From assembly GCF_006715095.1 (NCBI RefSeq), contig NZ_VFMO01000001.1:248001-312000 (forward strand): a stretch of 64,000 nt of DNA. Reading direction: 5' to 3'. Shown piece by piece: positions 35,489 to 44,409 of this stretch; within the stretch, counting starts at the first letter, position 1, and every line of letters begins with the position of its first letter. A program made the position numbers and the translations under genes. This stretch comes from Yimella lutea. Lineage in GTDB: Bacteria; Actinomycetota; Actinomycetes; Actinomycetales; Dermatophilaceae. Below the pieces are notes generated by a model. It searched no databases. It was not told where the DNA came from and saw only the letters and a program-made list of their open reading frames with translations.

Positions 35489-37327
35489 TCACTCGGCGTC
35501 GTCGAAGTCCTTGGCGACGCGGCGGTGGGCTTCCCAGATCTCCTGCGGCAAACGCTCGAACGCCTTGAGGTGCTCCTCGCGGTAGCCCATCTCTTCGCGC
35601 CAGCGCGGCACGTCGATCGACAGGATCCTGTCGAGGTCGGCCTGCGGCATCTCCAGGCCTTCGAGGTTGAGTTCCTCCTGCTTGGGGATGATGCCGGCCG
35701 GCGTCTTGACGCCGTCGACCTCGCCGTTCTTCAGCGCCATCAGCCACAGCAGCGGACGCAGGTTCTCGCGGTAGCCGGGCCACAGGTAGTGACCGTCCTC
35801 CTGGCTGCGCTGGAACCAGTTCACGTGCGCGAAGATCGGCTTGTCCTTGACGGCGCCGATGATGTCGAGCCAGTGCTGGGCGTAATCGCCCTCGCCGTAC
35901 GACATGAACGGGCGCATCGACATCGGGTCGTAACGCAGCACGCCCTCCTTGCCGTCGGCCGCAGCGGTCGCCTCGGCGCCGAGCGTCAGACCGTCGTACA
36001 CACCTTCGGCGAGGTCGTCGATCGCGCGGATCAGCGGCTCACGGTCCCGGGTGCGGCCACCGAAGATGATGCCGTCGATCGGCACACCCTTGGGGTCCTC
36101 GAAGTCCTGCGCGACGTTCGGCACATTGGCCAGCGTCGTGGTGAAGCGGCTGTTCGGGTGCGCCCACGGGGCGCTCTTCTCATCGTCGCTGCGCTCGGAG
36201 ATGAGGCGACCGCGCCAGTCACGCCAGCCCTCGACGTCCGAGGGGGTGTTCGGGGTCTTGCCCTCCCACCACACCTCGTGGGTCTTCTCGTTGTAGGCGA
36301 CGTTGGTGAAGATCGTGCCGGTGCCGGGTGCCACGGACGCGAGCGCCGTCGGGTTGGTCTTCTCGTTGGTGTCCTTGGCGACACCGAACGCACCGAACTC
36401 GGGGTTCATGCCGTAGAGCTTGCCGTCGTCGCCGACCCACAGCCAGGCGATGTCGTCGCCGTAGAAGGAGACTTCGTACCGGTCGCCCAGGGCGTCCGGC
36501 GGGAGCATCATGGCCAGGTTGGTCTTGCCCGAGGCACTCGGGAAGCCACCACAGATGTGGTACTCCTTGCCGGTCTCCTTGTCCTTGATGCCGATCAGCA
36601 TGAACTGCTCGGACAGGAACTCCTTGGAGGCCCATCCGTCGTACGCCGCCTGGCGCAGACCGTGGGCGATCTTGCCCAGCAAGGCGTTGCCGCCGTAGCT
36701 GGAACCGAAGTGCAGGATGGTGCGCTCGTCGGCGACGGTGACGAAGTAACGCTGGTCGTCGTCGGTGCCCTGGCCGAGGTTCTCCAGGTCGCCGGTGACG
36801 TGCACGGCGCGCACGAAGTGGTCGGGCTCGGCGAGCTTGTTGATGTAGTCGGCGCCGACGCGGGCCATGCGGATCATGTGCAGGACGACGGTGCGCGAGT
36901 CGGTGAGTTCGACCCCGGCGGCGTACTTCTCCAGCGGAGCGCCGGGGGGCGACATCAGGTAGGGGACGACGTACATCGTCTTGCCCTTCGAGGCGCCGGT
37001 CATGCGCTCGCCCTGGACCTGCTTCATCTCCTGCGCCGGGCGCCAGTTGTTGTAGACACCCTTGTCGCTCTCACGGTTCGTGGCGACGATGGTGCGCTCC
37101 TCCGAGCGCGCGGTGTCCTTCTCGTAGCTGCGCGAGTAGTACAGGCCCTCCCCGGCCGGCTCGAGCTCGCCCGCGTCCAGGCATTCCTGGATCAGTCGCG
37201 CGTCATCCTCGGCGCCGACCACTTCGACGCGGTCCGCGCCGGTGATCTTCGCCCAGTGTTCGACGTACTCGCGAACATGGGGATTCGTCAGGCCACCGGC
37301 TTCGAGCGCCGCCGCCACATCAACCAT
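35489..37327 (-). CDS. pckG: Phosphoenolpyruvate carboxykinase (GTP)
   Basis: 612 residues. Interconverts oxaloacetate plus GTP with PEP plus CO2. P-loop GGFPSASGKTNLAMM with the reactive-type loop, metal/substrate motifs FYGDDIAWL and FGGRTRDREPLIRAI, and MRPFMSYGEGDYAQHWL are all family signatures. It gives gluconeogenic or anaplerotic flux. The upstream gap (37328-37549) holds an imperfect palindrome ACTACTCAGAATAGT and a TTACC...GGTAA repeat. The gene is monocistronic. Confidence 0.97.
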   Translation of the reverse strand: MVDVAAALEAGGLTNPHVREYVEHWAKITGADRVEVVGAEDDARLIQECLDAGELEPAGEGLYYSRSYEKDTARSEERTIVATNRESDKGVYNNWRPAQEMKQVQGERMTGASKGKTMYVVPYLMSPPGAPLEKYAAGVELTDSRTVVLHMIRMARVGADYINKLAEPDHFVRAVHVTGDLENLGQGTDDDQRYFVTVADERTILHFGSSYGGNALLGKIAHGLRQAAYDGWASKEFLSEQFMLIGIKDKETGKEYHICGGFPSASGKTNLAMMLPPDALGDRYEVSFYGDDIAWLWVGDDGKLYGMNPEFGAFGVAKDTNEKTNPTALASVAPGTGTIFTNVAYNEKTHEVWWEGKTPNTPSDVEGWRDWRGRLISERSDDEKSAPWAHPNSRFTTTLANVPNVAQDFEDPKGVPIDGIIFGGRTRDREPLIRAIDDLAEGVYDGLTLGAEATAAADGKEGVLRYDPMSMRPFMSYGEGDYAQHWLDIIGAVKDKPIFAHVNWFQRSQEDGHYLWPGYRENLRPLLWLMALKNGEVDGVKTPAGIIPKQEELNLEGLEMPQADLDRILSIDVPRWREEMGYREEHLKAFERLPQEIWEAHRRVAKDFDDAE

Positions 37328-37483
37328 CGGTTCACTTCCCTCTCAACGGGTGCGAGGCATGACGTCGCGTTCGGACGTCATTGTCCTAGCTACTACTCAG
37401 AATAGTACTTCTTCTGGGGTTGGCCGTGCTGGGGTCAAATCTGCCATGGCCGACAGCGGCGGTGTGACGCGGGTCCTATTTAT

Positions 37484-37497
37484 TTACCCGTCGGTAA
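37484..37497. promoter_or_regulatory. Inverted repeat upstream of pckG, TetR-like operator candidate
   Basis: TTACC-CGTC-GGTAA, 5-bp arms, about 155 bp before the pckG start and 53 bp after the DUF4921 stop. The short arms make this a weak call. Confidence 0.35.
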
Positions 37498-37549
37498 CAT
37501 CTTGGCTCACGCAGGACAAAGCCCGATCTTTGTCAGCAGTTGCTGTCAC

Positions 37550-38809
37550 TCAGGTGGTCGACCCGCGTTCGACCTCACCCAACACACCGTCGCTGCGCAG
37601 GTCACCCAGTCGATCGACCAGCCGCTCGCGCAACGTCCACGGGTCGATGGTGTTGACGAACACCCCTGTGCCGCCTTCGAATCCGGCCGGGTTGTTGATC
37701 CGCCACTTGATGACCGCCCGCAGCGGCATGCGCACGCCCGGCACGGACGGCGGCTGGTGGTGCCACTCCTCGTTCGTGGGTACGAGCACGCCGGTCGCGG
37801 CGTGACAGGCGTGGACCAGATCGGACCAGCCGCGCAGCACCTCGTCCCCCAACTCCCACGGCAGCCCGTCGGCCTTGGTGAACACATCGATGCCCGGGTA
37901 GCGGTGCCCGACGCCGGCGAATGCGATCGCGTGCTCGTTCTCGGCGATGACCAGACCGTGCGTGCGCGCGAGGTCGGGCCCGAACCGGCGGTAGATCTCC
38001 GGGTCCTTGCGCCACTTGGCGATCTCCCCGCGCAGTCGACCACCGATGCGGTCGATCGCGACCAGTTGCTTGTGCAGATGCTCGAACGACGCCCCGGCGG
38101 GCGCGAGCCAGTTCTGGAAGATCGAGACGTACTGCGCGTGCGGGTTGCCCTCGTACAACCGCCGTGCACTGCTGACCGTCGCTCGGACGAAAGCCGTGTG
38201 CTCGTGCGGGCTGAGCGTGCCGGACGACGCGAGCTGGTCGGTGCGCGTCGCGCCGTCGACGTAGTGCCGGCGGGCGACGATCACGTCATGGCAGCCGGCG
38301 AAGAAGCCGCGTGACTCGTTCTGCAGCAGGTCGTCGTCCAGGTCGGCGGATTCCTCACCCTTGGCCTTCAACCGGGTGCGGACGAGGTCGCGAACGTGCC
38401 GGCGACCCAGTTCCGTCGACAGGTAGTGCTCCTCGCGCTCGAGTGCCGCCGGACCACCGTCGTACCCGTGGTTGAGGTGCCAGTAGTCGTAGGAGAGGAT
38501 CTCGAAAAGGTTTGGTATCCGGCGGAACTCGGCCGGCGCCGCAATCACCTCGTCCGCCGTGAGGTCACTTGTCTCGACCCAGCCGGACTCGACCCGCGTC
38601 CAACGAGTGCGCTCCGGCGTCGTCTCCAGGTAGCGCCCTTCGCAGAACGCGCACCGGTTGCGGATCTCGTGTTCGGTGAGCGAGTGCACGTCGTCCAGCA
38701 CCGACGGCAGCGGACGGTTGCCGCGGCCGGGCACCGTCCACACCTCCGTGCCGGAGAACGGGTTGATCTGCTTCACGGTGCCGTCGGGCAGTCGCAGCAA
38801 CGGCTCCAT
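37550..38809 (-). CDS. DUF4921 family protein (galactose-1-phosphate uridylyltransferase-like, HIT superfamily)
   Basis: 419 residues. The start MEPLLRLPDGTVKQINPFSG at 38809 matches the family N-terminus; a longer frame from 38866 is rejected. It has GTEVWTVPGRG, a CxxC pair in NRCAFCEGRYLETTPE and the HIT-like ASFEHLHKQLVAID. The resemblance to GalT (CxxC zinc, HxH region) suggests a nucleotidyl transferase or phosphorylase acting on sugar phosphates or dinucleotides, but the substrate is unknown. Confidence 0.82.
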   Translation of the reverse strand: MEPLLRLPDGTVKQINPFSGTEVWTVPGRGNRPLPSVLDDVHSLTEHEIRNRCAFCEGRYLETTPERTRWTRVESGWVETSDLTADEVIAAPAEFRRIPNLFEILSYDYWHLNHGYDGGPAALEREEHYLSTELGRRHVRDLVRTRLKAKGEESADLDDDLLQNESRGFFAGCHDVIVARRHYVDGATRTDQLASSGTLSPHEHTAFVRATVSSARRLYEGNPHAQYVSIFQNWLAPAGASFEHLHKQLVAIDRIGGRLRGEIAKWRKDPEIYRRFGPDLARTHGLVIAENEHAIAFAGVGHRYPGIDVFTKADGLPWELGDEVLRGWSDLVHACHAATGVLVPTNEEWHHQPPSVPGVRMPLRAVIKWRINNPAGFEGGTGVFVNTIDPWTLRERLVDRLGDLRSDGVLGEVERGSTT

Positions 38810-38897
38810 GCACTCAACCCTAGGTCGCGGGGGATACTCGGTCAGACCGCGCCACCGCCTTGACACCGCCTCGCCACCGTCCCGCTAGGAGCACCCC

Positions 38898-39905
38898 ATG
38901 GCCCTCACCCTCGGGTACAAAGCGTCAGCCGAGCAGTTCGGCCCGCGCGAACTCGTCGACCTGGGCGTCGCCGCCGAGCAACACGGAATGCAGTCGGCCT
39001 TTGTCAGCGACCATTTCCAGCCGTGGCGCCACGACGGCGGGCACGCACCGTTCGCGATCTCGTGGATGTCGGCCGTGGGCGCGCAGACCAGCGACATCAC
39101 GCTCGGCACGTCCGTCATGACTCCGACCTTCCGTTACAACCCCGCGGTCATCGCGCAGGCGTTCGCAACGATGGGCTGCCTGTTCCCGGGACGGGTCGTG
39201 CTCGGCGTCGGCACCGGCGAGGCGTTGAACGAGATCGCCACCGGGTTCGAGGGCGAGTGGCCGCCGTTCAAGGAACGCTTCGCCCGTCTGCGTGAGGCCG
39301 TCCGACTGATGCGACAGCTGTGGAAGGGCGACGAGGTCACCTTCGAGGGCGATTACTACCGCACCGACTCGGCGTCGATCTACGACGTGCCCGACGGCGG
39401 GATCCCGGTGTACGTCGCGGCCGGCGGTCCGACCGTCGCCAAGTACGCCGGACGCATGGGCGACGGGTTCATCTGCACCTCCGGCAAGGGCATGTCGCTC
39501 TACACCGACGAACTGCTGCCCGCGGTGAAGGAGGGCGCTGAGCTGGGCAAGGGTTCTTACGAGGCCCTCGACAAGATGATCGAGATCAAGTTGTCGTACG
39601 ACACCGACCCGGCGAATGCCCTTGAGAACACTCGCTTCTGGGCTCCCCTGTCACTCACTCCCGAGCAGAAGCACTCGGTCGATTCACCGCGCGAGATGGA
39701 GCGCCTGGCCGACGAACTCCCGATTGAGCAGGTCGCCAAGCGGTGGATCGTCGCCTCGAACCCGGACGAGGTGCTCGAGCAGGTCAAGCCGTACGTCGAC
39801 GCCGGATTCGACCACCTGGTCTTCCACGCGCCCGGCCACGACCAGCGCCGCTTCCTGGAGCAGTTCGAGCGCGACCTGGCCGACCCCCTGCGCTCCCTCG
39901 GCTGA
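38898..39905 (+). CDS. fgd: F420-dependent glucose-6-phosphate dehydrogenase
   Basis: 335 residues. An LLM-fold enzyme reducing coenzyme F420 with glucose 6-phosphate. FGD motifs: [28 protein letters not shown] (catalytic His/Trp region), [26 protein letters not shown] and [14 protein letters not shown] at the end. Length and layout match mycobacterial Fgd. It implies the host makes F420, since this is its main F420H2 source. It is followed by a very long terminator hairpin. Confidence 0.93.
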   Translation: MALTLGYKASAEQFGPRELVDLGVAAEQHGMQSAFVSDHFQPWRHDGGHAPFAISWMSAVGAQTSDITLGTSVMTPTFRYNPAVIAQAFATMGCLFPGRVVLGVGTGEALNEIATGFEGEWPPFKERFARLREAVRLMRQLWKGDEVTFEGDYYRTDSASIYDVPDGGIPVYVAAGGPTVAKYAGRMGDGFICTSGKGMSLYTDELLPAVKEGAELGKGSYEALDKMIEIKLSYDTDPANALENTRFWAPLSLTPEQKHSVDSPREMERLADELPIEQVAKRWIVASNPDEVLEQVKPYVDAGFDHLVFHAPGHDQRRFLEQFERDLADPLRSLG

Positions 39906-39918
39906 CAAGCAGAATCCG

Positions 39919-39966
39919 CGTGAGTTTGTGCCCTTCGCCGAGTCGGGCGAAGGGCACAAACTCACG
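39919..39966 (+). terminator. Long perfect terminator hairpin after fgd
   Basis: 21-bp perfect stem (39919-39939 with 39946-39966) around a 6-nt loop, arms CGTGAGTTTGTGCCCTTCGC(C). The rest of the gap to 40213 should hold the promoter of the aminotransferase gene (a possible -10 TACTGT near 40112). Confidence 0.9.
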
Positions 39967-40213
39967 CCGATTTCAGCACTGTCTGCGCAAGCATGGCCAA
40001 CGCGGTGGACGGTCTGTACCCGCCCTTCCCCGATAAAGTGCGTCCGCTCGTGCCGTGCGGCCGCGCTGCGTTCGACGCGTTCTGCGAACTTTCGTGGGTG
40101 AGTGTCCGGGGTACTGTGGAGGTCGCGCGTTCACGCGCCCTGCTCCGCTGCCAGGCCGGTCGGAGCCGAACGACACAGCCGCCGATGCCAGGCCGATCGG
40201 CTGGAGAACTGTC

Positions 40214-41590
40214 ATGCCTGTAGAGATCAGTCCCGAGCGGATCGCCGAACTCACCGAGATCGAGGCGGCCAAGCTCGACAAGAAGACCCAGAAGTCCAAG
40301 GAGATGTACGCCCGGGCGCAGAAGCACCTCGCCGGCGGCGTCGCGTCGTCCTACCAGCTGCGCGACCCGTGGCCGATCTACCTGGAGGGTGGTTCGGGCC
40401 CGCGCGTGTGGGACGTCGACGGCAACGAGATGTGGGACTTCCACAACGGCTTCGGCTCGATGGTGCAGGGTCACGCGAACCCGATCATCGGCAAGGCGAT
40501 CGCCGACCGTTACCCCAAGGGCACGCACTTCGCGGCACCCACCGAGGACGCCATCGTCGTCGGTGACGAGCTCGCCCGCCGCTGGAACCTACCGAAGTGG
40601 CGTTTCACGAACTCCGGTTCGGAGTCGACGATGGACGCCATCCGCATCGCTCGTGCCTACGCCGGTCGCGACACCGTGATGAAGATCTTCGGTTCGTACC
40701 ACGGCCACCACGACACCGTCATGGTCTCGATCGGCGTGCCCTACGGCGAGATCGGCGACAAGGACGACCTCAAATCGCTGCCCTACGGTGCGGGAATCCC
40801 GGACGCCACCGTCCAGATGACCGTCGCGGTGCCGTTCAACGACGCCGACGCGATGGAGCGGCGCATCGTTGCCCTCGACAAGGAGGGCCGCAAGCCGGCC
40901 TGCGTGATCATGGAAGCCGCGATGATGAACCTCGGCGTCGTGCTCCCCGAACCCGGTTACCTCGAGGCCGTCCGTGAGATCACCAAGAAGCACGGCATCG
41001 TGCTGATCTTCGACGAGGTCAAGACCGGCCTGCAGGTTGCTCCGGGTGGCGCCACCGAACTGTTCGGCGTGCTGCCCGACATGGTCACGCTCGCCAAGGG
41101 TCTCGGCGCGGGTCTGCCCACCGGTGCGATCGGTGGAACCGAAGAGGTCATGTCCGTCGTCGAGGACGGCTCGGTCTACCAGGTCGGCACCTACAACGGG
41201 AACCCGCTCGGCGTCGCCGCGATGCGCGCGAACCTGCTCGACGTCCTCACCCCGGACGCCTACAAGCACCTCGCGCACCTCAACGACCGCATCGTCGGTG
41301 GCTGCCAGGACGTCGTCGACAAGTACGACCTGCCCGGGTACGCCGTCGGCATCGGCTCGAAGGGTTGCGTGACGTTTGCGCCGGAGAAGGTCGTCGACTA
41401 CGCCAGCTACAAAGAGCACCAGAACGGCCCGCTGGCCGACCTGGCGTGGCTCTACAACATGAACCGCGGCATCTTCATGACCCCCGGGCGTGAAGAGGAG
41501 TGGACGCTGTCGATCACCCACACCGATGAAGCCATCGACGCATTCGTGGCGGTGTTCGACGAGATGGCTCGCGACCTCACCACCGGCTGA
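40214..41590 (+). CDS. Class III PLP aminotransferase, glutamate-1-semialdehyde aminomutase-like
   Basis: 458 residues. Motifs: LAGGVASSYQLRDPWPIYLEGGSGPRVWDVDG (GSAM-like N-part), FTNSGSESTMDAIRIARAYAGR, FGSYHGHHDTVM, LIFDEVKTGLQ and the PLP-Lys in TLAKGLGAGLPTGAIGG. It is longer and different from true HemL, and no haem genes are nearby, so it is probably a transaminase of unknown substrate. The ATG at 40214 was chosen; the longer frame from 40055 lacks family sequence. It is a single-gene unit. Confidence 0.85.
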   Translation: MPVEISPERIAELTEIEAAKLDKKTQKSKEMYARAQKHLAGGVASSYQLRDPWPIYLEGGSGPRVWDVDGNEMWDFHNGFGSMVQGHANPIIGKAIADRYPKGTHFAAPTEDAIVVGDELARRWNLPKWRFTNSGSESTMDAIRIARAYAGRDTVMKIFGSYHGHHDTVMVSIGVPYGEIGDKDDLKSLPYGAGIPDATVQMTVAVPFNDADAMERRIVALDKEGRKPACVIMEAAMMNLGVVLPEPGYLEAVREITKKHGIVLIFDEVKTGLQVAPGGATELFGVLPDMVTLAKGLGAGLPTGAIGGTEEVMSVVEDGSVYQVGTYNGNPLGVAAMRANLLDVLTPDAYKHLAHLNDRIVGGCQDVVDKYDLPGYAVGIGSKGCVTFAPEKVVDYASYKEHQNGPLADLAWLYNMNRGIFMTPGREEEWTLSITHTDEAIDAFVAVFDEMARDLTTG

Positions 41591-41644
41591 CGACCAATCA
41601 TCACCGCTGGTTGCACCGAAAATCGGTCATACCCAACGGAACTC

Positions 41645-41811
41645 ACCGCTGGTTGAGCCGCGGGACTGGCGAAGGAAAACCCGCGCGCCGAACCCGATGA
41701 GACACAACGAAACCCGGCCACACGTATCCATCGTGTGGCCGGGTTCTCCTTCGCGGCACCGTGGTCTCGGCGCACGCTGCTTGCTTCGTCAGCCGCCTGA
41801 CTCAACCAGCG
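41645..41811. repeat. Mirrored intergenic repeat elements with a central hairpin
   Basis: Element A (41645-41693, ACCGCTGGTTGAGCCGCGGG... ending CGCGCGCCGAACCC) and the inverted element B (41763-41811, GGTCTCGGCGC...CTCAACCAGCG) flank the hairpin 41711-41745. The same 'GGTTGAGCCGCGGGACT...CGCCGAAACC' core occurs at 57.6 kb and, diverged, at 22.1-22.3 kb, so this is a dispersed REP-like family. Confidence 0.75.
41711..41745. terminator. Bidirectional terminator within the mirrored repeat
   Basis: AACCCGGCCACACG / CGTGTGGCCGGGTT, 14-bp perfect stem with a 7-nt loop followed by CTCCTT, between the convergent aminotransferase and GNAT genes. Confidence 0.88.
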
Positions 41812-41882
41812 TTCGGGTTCAGCTACGCAACTGGAACGCGGCACCTTTCAGACCGACCGGGCGATGAACTTCTCGGACGTCG

Positions 41883-42200
41883 TCAGTCGGCGGCCGGCTT
41901 GGCCTGGCCGTAGACCAGCGGGATGTAGTCGGGGTGCTTGGCGATCCACCCCTTGACGTACGAGCACTGCGGCACGACCTCACGGGTGCCTTCGTCGCGC
42001 ACCGCGTCGAGCGCGAACCGGACGAGTTGTCCGGCGACACCCTTCCCTTCGTACCCCGAATCGACGACCGTGTGGGTGAACACGACGACGTCCTCGGTCT
42101 TGTCGTACTCCGCGAACCCGATCACCTCACCGTCGTGGACGGCTTCGTAACGGCTGCGCTCGGGGTTGTCACGGACGTCGATGTCGAGCTTGTCGGTCAT
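41883..42200 (-). CDS. Small GNAT-family N-acetyltransferase (YjdJ/COG2388 type)
   Basis: 105 residues: VRDNPERSRYEAVHDGEVIGFAEY, VFTHTVVDSGYEGKGVAGQLVRFALD (acetyl-CoA loop GYEGKGVA) and VPQCSYVKGWIAKHPDY. This is the compact GNAT type with the H..V....gGkGva signature. It probably acetylates a small molecule or protein amine. The ATG at 42200 fits the family; a TTG at 42212 is possible because GAGGAAG lies closer to it. Confidence 0.9.
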   Translation of the reverse strand: MTDKLDIDVRDNPERSRYEAVHDGEVIGFAEYDKTEDVVVFTHTVVDSGYEGKGVAGQLVRFALDAVRDEGTREVVPQCSYVKGWIAKHPDYIPLVYGQAKPAAD

Positions 42201-42272
42201 GTCGGGCAACACTTCCTCTGAGTCGGATCCTTGGTCACAACGCTAGGCGTGACTCACGGGTAGTTCAGGGTT

Positions 42273-43211
42273 TCACGCAGTCCGTTTGCCGCGACGGTTG
42301 CGCGGACGCAGCCGGACACCGGGCAGCTTCGGGGCCGGGATCCGCAGCGTCTCGCCCTCGTACCCCTCGACCTCGCCGAAACGCTCGGCCTGTGCCTGCC
42401 ACTGCTCACGGAACTGCTCGATCTCGTCATGGGTGCGCCCGACGAAGTTCCACCACATGATGATCTCTTCCTCGAACGGCTCACCGCCGAGCAGAATGAT
42501 CCGCGCACCGTCCGGACCTGCCTGCAGCACAAGAGAATCCGGGCCCTCGTCCTGGCAGACCAGGTCACCGAACTCCAGCGGCTCGCCGTCCACGCTCACC
42601 GCGCCGGTGTCGAGCAGCACCCCGTGTTCGAACGTCGGGTCGAGCCGCAGCGTGACCTTCGCGTCGGGCGCGAGGTCGAGTTGTGCCCCGAGCAGCGGGG
42701 TATAGGTGTGCACCGGCGACTCAGCGACGTCGGCGAGGGAGCCGAGGAAGACGCGAGCGGTGCCGGCGTCGTCCGCGAGCGCCACCGGCTCGGCCGCGAA
42801 GTGCTCGAAATTCCGGACGGTGTGCCGGTCGGCGTCCGGCAGAACAACCCAGAGTTGGACGCCGTGCAGCACGTCCGTCGACTCGGTGGACACCTCGGAA
42901 TGACAGATGCCGGCGCCCGAGGTCATCAGGTTGAGCTCACCCGGGCGCACCTGGCCGATCGCGCCGCCGGAGTCGCGGTGCTCGATCTCGCCCTCGAACA
43001 GCCACGAGACGGTCTGCAGTCCGGTGTGCGGGTGCGGCGGGACGTCCATGCCACCCTCGTTGTTCGCGCGAACCCGTTGCGGACCGTAGTGATCGACGAA
43101 GCACCATGCCCCGACGAACGAGCGATCCTTCGCCGGCAGCGTCCGCCGCACGGTGATCGCGCGCAGCCCGCCGAGCGGCACCTCCCGCGGCTTCATCAGT
43201 TGCGTGGCCAT
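42273..43211 (-). CDS. Pirin-family cupin protein
   Basis: 312 residues with two cupin domains. The N-terminal domain carries the metal set VPPHPHTGLQTVSWLFEGEIEHRDS, GQVRPGELNLMTSGAGICHSE, typical pirin. Pirins bind Fe and act as quercetinase-like enzymes or redox sensors. The C-terminal domain (about 170-290) includes HGVLLDTGAVSVDG and GGEPFEEEIIMWWNFVGRTHDEI. It is on the same strand as, and next to, a TPR gene but separated by repeats. Confidence 0.93.
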   Translation of the reverse strand: MATQLMKPREVPLGGLRAITVRRTLPAKDRSFVGAWCFVDHYGPQRVRANNEGGMDVPPHPHTGLQTVSWLFEGEIEHRDSGGAIGQVRPGELNLMTSGAGICHSEVSTESTDVLHGVQLWVVLPDADRHTVRNFEHFAAEPVALADDAGTARVFLGSLADVAESPVHTYTPLLGAQLDLAPDAKVTLRLDPTFEHGVLLDTGAVSVDGEPLEFGDLVCQDEGPDSLVLQAGPDGARIILLGGEPFEEEIIMWWNFVGRTHDEIEQFREQWQAQAERFGEVEGYEGETLRIPAPKLPGVRLRPRNRRGKRTA

Positions 43212-43228
43212 GACGTCATCCCATCACC

Positions 43229-43313
43229 GAGTGGCCGGGCTATGAACGAGTGGCCGGGCTATGAACGAGTGGCCGGGGTATAGACCGGCCACCAGTTGAC
43301 AGCCCGGCCACTC
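43229..43313. repeat. 19-bp tandem repeat (3 copies) plus inverted arm
   Basis: GAGTGGCCGGGCTATGAAC at 43229, 43248 and 43267 (the third varied), followed by the inverted arm AGCCCGGCCACTC at 43301-43313. It can fold as alternative hairpins and lies downstream of the TPR gene. The same units occur at 53722-53787. Confidence 0.88.
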
Positions 43314-43325
43314 GGTGGAGGCTTT

Positions 43326-43652
43326 CTAGACGGTCGAGACGCCGAACGCCTCGGCCTGCTTCAGATAGGTCTCGGCCTCCTCGTACCGGGCCTGCCGGTA
43401 CAGGGTGCGGCCCAGGACGACGAGCGCGTACGCGTCCGTCGGGTTGTCCTCGAGTGCCGCGCGGGCCGCGGCCTCGGCCTTGGTCAACTGCGCGGAGTGG
43501 AACAGCGCTCGCATGAGCAGCTCGCGGGCGTCGCCGGTGCCGTGGCCCTCGCCGGACGTCAGCAGTTCCTCGAACTCACGCGCCGCCTGCGCATACTTGC
43601 GCTGCTCGAACAGCCGACGTCCGTACTCGTAACGGTCGAACTCCTGGATCAT
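43326..43652 (-). CDS. Small TPR-repeat protein
   Basis: 108 residues comprising about two and a half tetratricopeptide repeats: YEYGRRLFEQRKYAQAAREFEELL, ARELLMRALFHSAQLTKAEAAARAAL and YALVVLGRTLYRQARYEEAETYLKQA. TPRs mediate protein-protein contact. The ATG at 43652 has AAGGAG upstream. Its partner is unknown; this compact TPR protein is common in actinobacteria. Confidence 0.9.
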   Translation of the reverse strand: MIQEFDRYEYGRRLFEQRKYAQAAREFEELLTSGEGHGTGDARELLMRALFHSAQLTKAEAAARAALEDNPTDAYALVVLGRTLYRQARYEEAETYLKQAEAFGVSTV

Positions 43653-43718
43653 CGGTGCTCCTTCCGATTTCTGATGGAAGATCGACCCCGTCCTGGCGGG
43701 CCCGATCTTCCACTCAAA

Positions 43719-44318
43719 CTAGTTTGCCGCGGCGAGCAGTTGCTCGAACGGCGTGACGTCGGCGAACTCATCCACCTTCGGCTTCCGAATGCTGCTGCCG
43801 CCCAGGACGGTTCGCAGTTCGCCGGCAGCGCGCTCGATACGGCGCTCGAGCGCGGCAGCGCCCTCTCCGCCGAAGTCGGAGGTCGCGGCGTACACGCCGG
43901 TCGGCAGCACGAACGCACCCATGTACGCGAACAGTGGACGCAGCGCGTGATCGATCGCGAGCGAGTGGCGCTCGGTGCCGCCGGTCGCGGCGACCAGCAC
44001 CGGCGTCCCACGCAGCGTGTCGGGCTCGATGAGGTCGACGAAGGACTTGAACAGTCCGCTGTAGGACGCCTGGAAGGTCGGGGTCACGGCGATGATCGCG
44101 TCGGACGCGGTGACCTGCTCGACCGCGTCCTTGAGCGCACCGGTCGGGAAACCGGTGAGCAGGGCGTCGGTGATCTCGTGGGCGAGATCGCGCACCTCGA
44201 TGTCGTGGACGTCGACGGCACCCAGTTGACGACGGACGGCGTCCGCCAACTGGTCGGCGAGCAACTTCGTCGACGACGGCGAGCGCAGGCCCGCGCTGAT
44301 GACGGTAACGGTGGTCAC
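43719..44318 (-). CDS. NAD(P)H-dependent FMN reductase, CE1759-type partner of an LLM oxidoreductase
   Basis: 199 residues with a flavodoxin-like fold: VISAGLRSPSSTKLLADQL (FMN phosphate site), ITPTF-like AVTPTFQASYSGLFKSFVDLI and LVAATGGTERHSLAIDHALRPLFAYM. This is the small reductase that supplies FMNH2 to the neighbouring luciferase-like monooxygenase. The GTG at 44318 is chosen because AAAGGAG lies 9 nt upstream. It follows the LLM gene by 91 bp containing an inverted repeat; both are likely one unit. Confidence 0.9.
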   Translation of the reverse strand: MTTVTVISAGLRSPSSTKLLADQLADAVRRQLGAVDVHDIEVRDLAHEITDALLTGFPTGALKDAVEQVTASDAIIAVTPTFQASYSGLFKSFVDLIEPDTLRGTPVLVAATGGTERHSLAIDHALRPLFAYMGAFVLPTGVYAATSDFGGEGAAALERRIERAAGELRTVLGGSSIRKPKVDEFADVTPFEQLLAAAN

Positions 44319-44341
44319 GTCAGGTCTCCTTTGCTGGTGAT

Positions 44342-44403
44342 CTACACCCGTAGTCCATGGAAACGGTCGCAACAGCATCCACATTCCATGTCTACGGGTG
44401 TAG
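44342..44403. repeat. Inverted repeat between the LLM and FMN reductase genes
   Basis: CTACACCCGTAG (44342-44353) and CTACGGGTGTAG (44392-44403), extended by CCATGGAA / TTCCATG, with an inner sequence containing GGTCGCAACAG. It shares the GACTACGGG(C)GTAG idea with hairpins at 51.2 and 63.1 kb. Confidence 0.7.
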
Positions 44404-44409
44404 GGAAAA